Positions 5,351 through 6,645 of a stretch of DNA of 6,645 nt are shown piece after piece. Both the position numbers and the translations under genes were made by a program. Each line of letters begins with the position of its first letter. Positions within the stretch are counted from its first letter, which is position 1. The notes under the pieces were generated by a model that did no database searches, was not told the DNA's origin, and saw only the letters and a program-made list of their open reading frames with translations. The DNA comes from an uncultured Gammaproteobacteria bacterium. Lineage in GTDB: Bacteria; Pseudomonadota; Gammaproteobacteria; GCA-002705445; GCA-002716945. Location: NCBI GenBank assembly GCA_913041865.1, contig CAJWIW010000054.1, positions 1 to 6,645 of the forward strand, given 5' to 3'.

Positions 5351-6610
5351 CATTGGTACTCTTAATATATCAGCACCAAGTTGCCTTAACTTTTCTTCAA
5401 TACAATCGTATCCTCGGTCTATATGATATATTCTCTCTACTTCTGTAACCCCATGAGCAGCTAGTCCTGCTAAAATTAAGCTAGCAGAAGCTCTCAGATC
5501 AGTTGCCATCACTTGTGCGCCCACAAGAGAATCAGTGCCACGCACGATTGCAGAATTTTTCTCCAGTGTAATATCTGCCCCCATTCTAGTCATTTCTTGA
5601 ACATGCATAAAGCGATTTTCAAAGATATTTTCTTTAATTATACTCACTCCTGTTGCAATTGTGCTTAAAGCTGTTAGTTGAGCTTGCATATCTGTAGGAA
5701 ACTGGGGGTATGGACCAGTCTCGATCTCAACTGGTTTTGGTCTCTGCTTCTTCATATCGATAGTTATAGTATTATCAGTATGATGGATTTCCGCGCCTGC
5801 TTCGCGAAGTATGTCAATTACTATTTCTACATGTGAATAAATTGCATTTTTGAGTGTCACCCTACCTCCTGTTATTGCAGCAGCTACGAGAAAAGTACCA
5901 GTTTCAATTCTATCTGGTAATGCAGAATACGAGATTCCATGCAATTCATCTACACCATTAACAGTAATCACACTCGTTCCTTGTCCGCTGATATCTGCTC
6001 CCATTTCTATAAGGAAATTAGCTAAATCAATTACCTCAGGCTCCATTGCAGCGTTAGAAATTATAGTTGTACCCTTGGCTAAACAAGAAGCCATAAGAAT
6101 GTTTTCTGTCCCTGTAACAGTAGTTGTGGGAAAATTTATAGGGCATCCCTTAAGATTTTTACAATGAGCAGTTATATATCCATTATCTATCGAAATTTCT
6201 GCTCCCATTTTAGTCAGTGCATCTAAGTGCAAGCCAACAGGTCTAGTACCTATAGCACACCCACCTGGTAACGATACTTTGGCGTGTCCATAACGAGATA
6301 ATAATGGTCCTAATACAAGTATGGATGCTCTCATTGTTTTCACGAGATCATAAGGAGCATAGAGGTTGTTTATAGTTGAGGGGTCCAATTCAACACTCAT
6401 CATTTCGTCCATTGACGTTGTGCATCCCATCTCTGATAACAATCTTAATGTCGTTGTTACGTCATGTAAGTGTGGAACATTCCTAATGGTCACATTTGTT
6501 TTTGATGCCATTACGGAGGCACATAACATAGGTAAGACAGCGTTTTTAGCACCTGATATAGAAACATCACCTATTAGCGGATTTGCCCCTTTAATAATTA
6601 ATTTATCCAT
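5348..6610 (-). CDS. murA: UDP-N-acetylglucosamine 1-carboxyvinyltransferase
   Basis: MurA transfers enolpyruvate from PEP to UDP-GlcNAc, the first committed step of peptidoglycan synthesis in the cytoplasm, and is the fosfomycin target. The 420-residue length matches the family (E. coli 419). Key residues by comparison with E. coli are K22-N23 (GAKNAVLP), R94 (KTMRAS), active-site C118 in the PGGCAIGTRPV loop with R123, D307 (FPTDMQAQ) and R399 (YHIDRGYD). The Cys rather than Asp at 118 predicts fosfomycin sensitivity at the target level, as known for E. coli-type MurA. The ATG is chosen for its conserved MDKLIIKG opening; the upstream AAAAGAT is only a modest ribosome-binding site. It heads the visible murA-hisG-aroG-hisD run, an order for murA-hisG-hisD seen in many beta- and gammaproteobacteria. 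No promoter is visible in the 35 bases to the right edge. Confidence 0.97.
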   Translation of the reverse strand: MDKLIIKGANPLIGDVSISGAKNAVLPMLCASVMASKTNVTIRNVPHLHDVTTTLRLLSEMGCTTSMDEMMSVELDPSTINNLYAPYDLVKTMRASILVLGPLLSRYGHAKVSLPGGCAIGTRPVGLHLDALTKMGAEISIDNGYITAHCKNLKGCPINFPTTTVTGTENILMASCLAKGTTIISNAAMEPEVIDLANFLIEMGADISGQGTSVITVNGVDELHGISYSALPDRIETGTFLVAAAITGGRVTLKNAIYSHVEIVIDILREAGAEIHHTDNTITIDMKKQRPKPVEIETGPYPQFPTDMQAQLTALSTIATGVSIIKENIFENRFMHVQEMTRMGADITLEKNSAIVRGTDSLVGAQVMATDLRASASLILAGLAAHGVTEVERIYHIDRGYDCIEEKLRQLGADILRVPM

Positions 6611-6645
6611 ATTTATCTTTTAAATACTTGTATGATTCGATATTC
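6603..6645 (-). CDS. Possible C-terminal tail of a gene upstream of murA
   Basis: One minus-strand frame is open from the right edge and reads NIESYKYLKDKYG before a TAA that overlaps the murA start by 8 bases. Overlap would suit this tightly packed operon. A second frame ends at a TAA just before murA and reads EYRIIQVFKR, so the choice is uncertain. Thirteen residues are too few to recognise a family; I expect a gene here from the packing, but the sequence proves little. Confidence 0.25.
   Translation of the reverse strand, partial: NIESYKYLKDKYG

Noticed and set aside
5850..6167. Plus-strand open frame inside murA
   Set aside because: It is fully antisense to a conserved murA and shows no family motifs of its own.

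Overview
The window is an AT-rich stretch of a proteobacterial chromosome, most likely beta- or gammaproteobacterial. The order murA-hisG-hisD, then a DegS/AlgW-type periplasmic protease, then divergent petAB, resembles the arrangement known in many members of those classes. Codon use is AT-rich throughout and genes are packed with overlaps, which suggests a compact genome. I cannot name the genus from sequence alone.

Layout from left to right. The minus strand carries the start of petB (cytochrome b, cut by the window edge) and, one base overlapping it, petA (Rieske iron-sulfur subunit of the bc1 complex). A 243-base intergenic region (1068-1310) follows, with a good minus-strand promoter, a cluster of short ATTACCCA-type repeats and two perfect inverted repeats in the petA leader, plus a weaker plus-strand promoter. 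The plus strand then carries a DegS/AlgW-like membrane-anchored serine protease. Its stop codon overlaps the stop of a converging minus-strand operon read as murA-hisG-aroG-hisD, joined by 4-base and 14-base overlaps or a 7-base gap. The last bases may hold the tail of one more gene upstream of murA.

The most unusual item is petA. It is not an ordinary Rieske gene: its first ~93 codons encode a complete arm-type DNA-binding domain of the kind found at the N-terminus of P4-like tyrosine integrases (DUF4102 family). This is joined in frame, through a Ser/Thr/Gln-rich linker, to a full Rieske protein with twin-arginine signal anchor and all cluster ligands. No integrase catalytic domain is present. 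A strong ribosome-binding site precedes the fused start, and repeats that could be arm-type sites lie 45-115 bases upstream in its own leader. The fusion could be a harmless scar of an old integration, or a membrane-tethered DNA-binding module on a respiratory complex that regulates its own operon. The sequence shows the fusion; the regulatory role is inference.

Functionally, petAB encode two subunits of ubiquinol:cytochrome c oxidoreductase. The protease probably acts in envelope stress sensing or periplasmic quality control. hisG and hisD encode the first and last steps of histidine synthesis, aroG the entry step of aromatic amino acid synthesis, and murA the first committed step of peptidoglycan synthesis.
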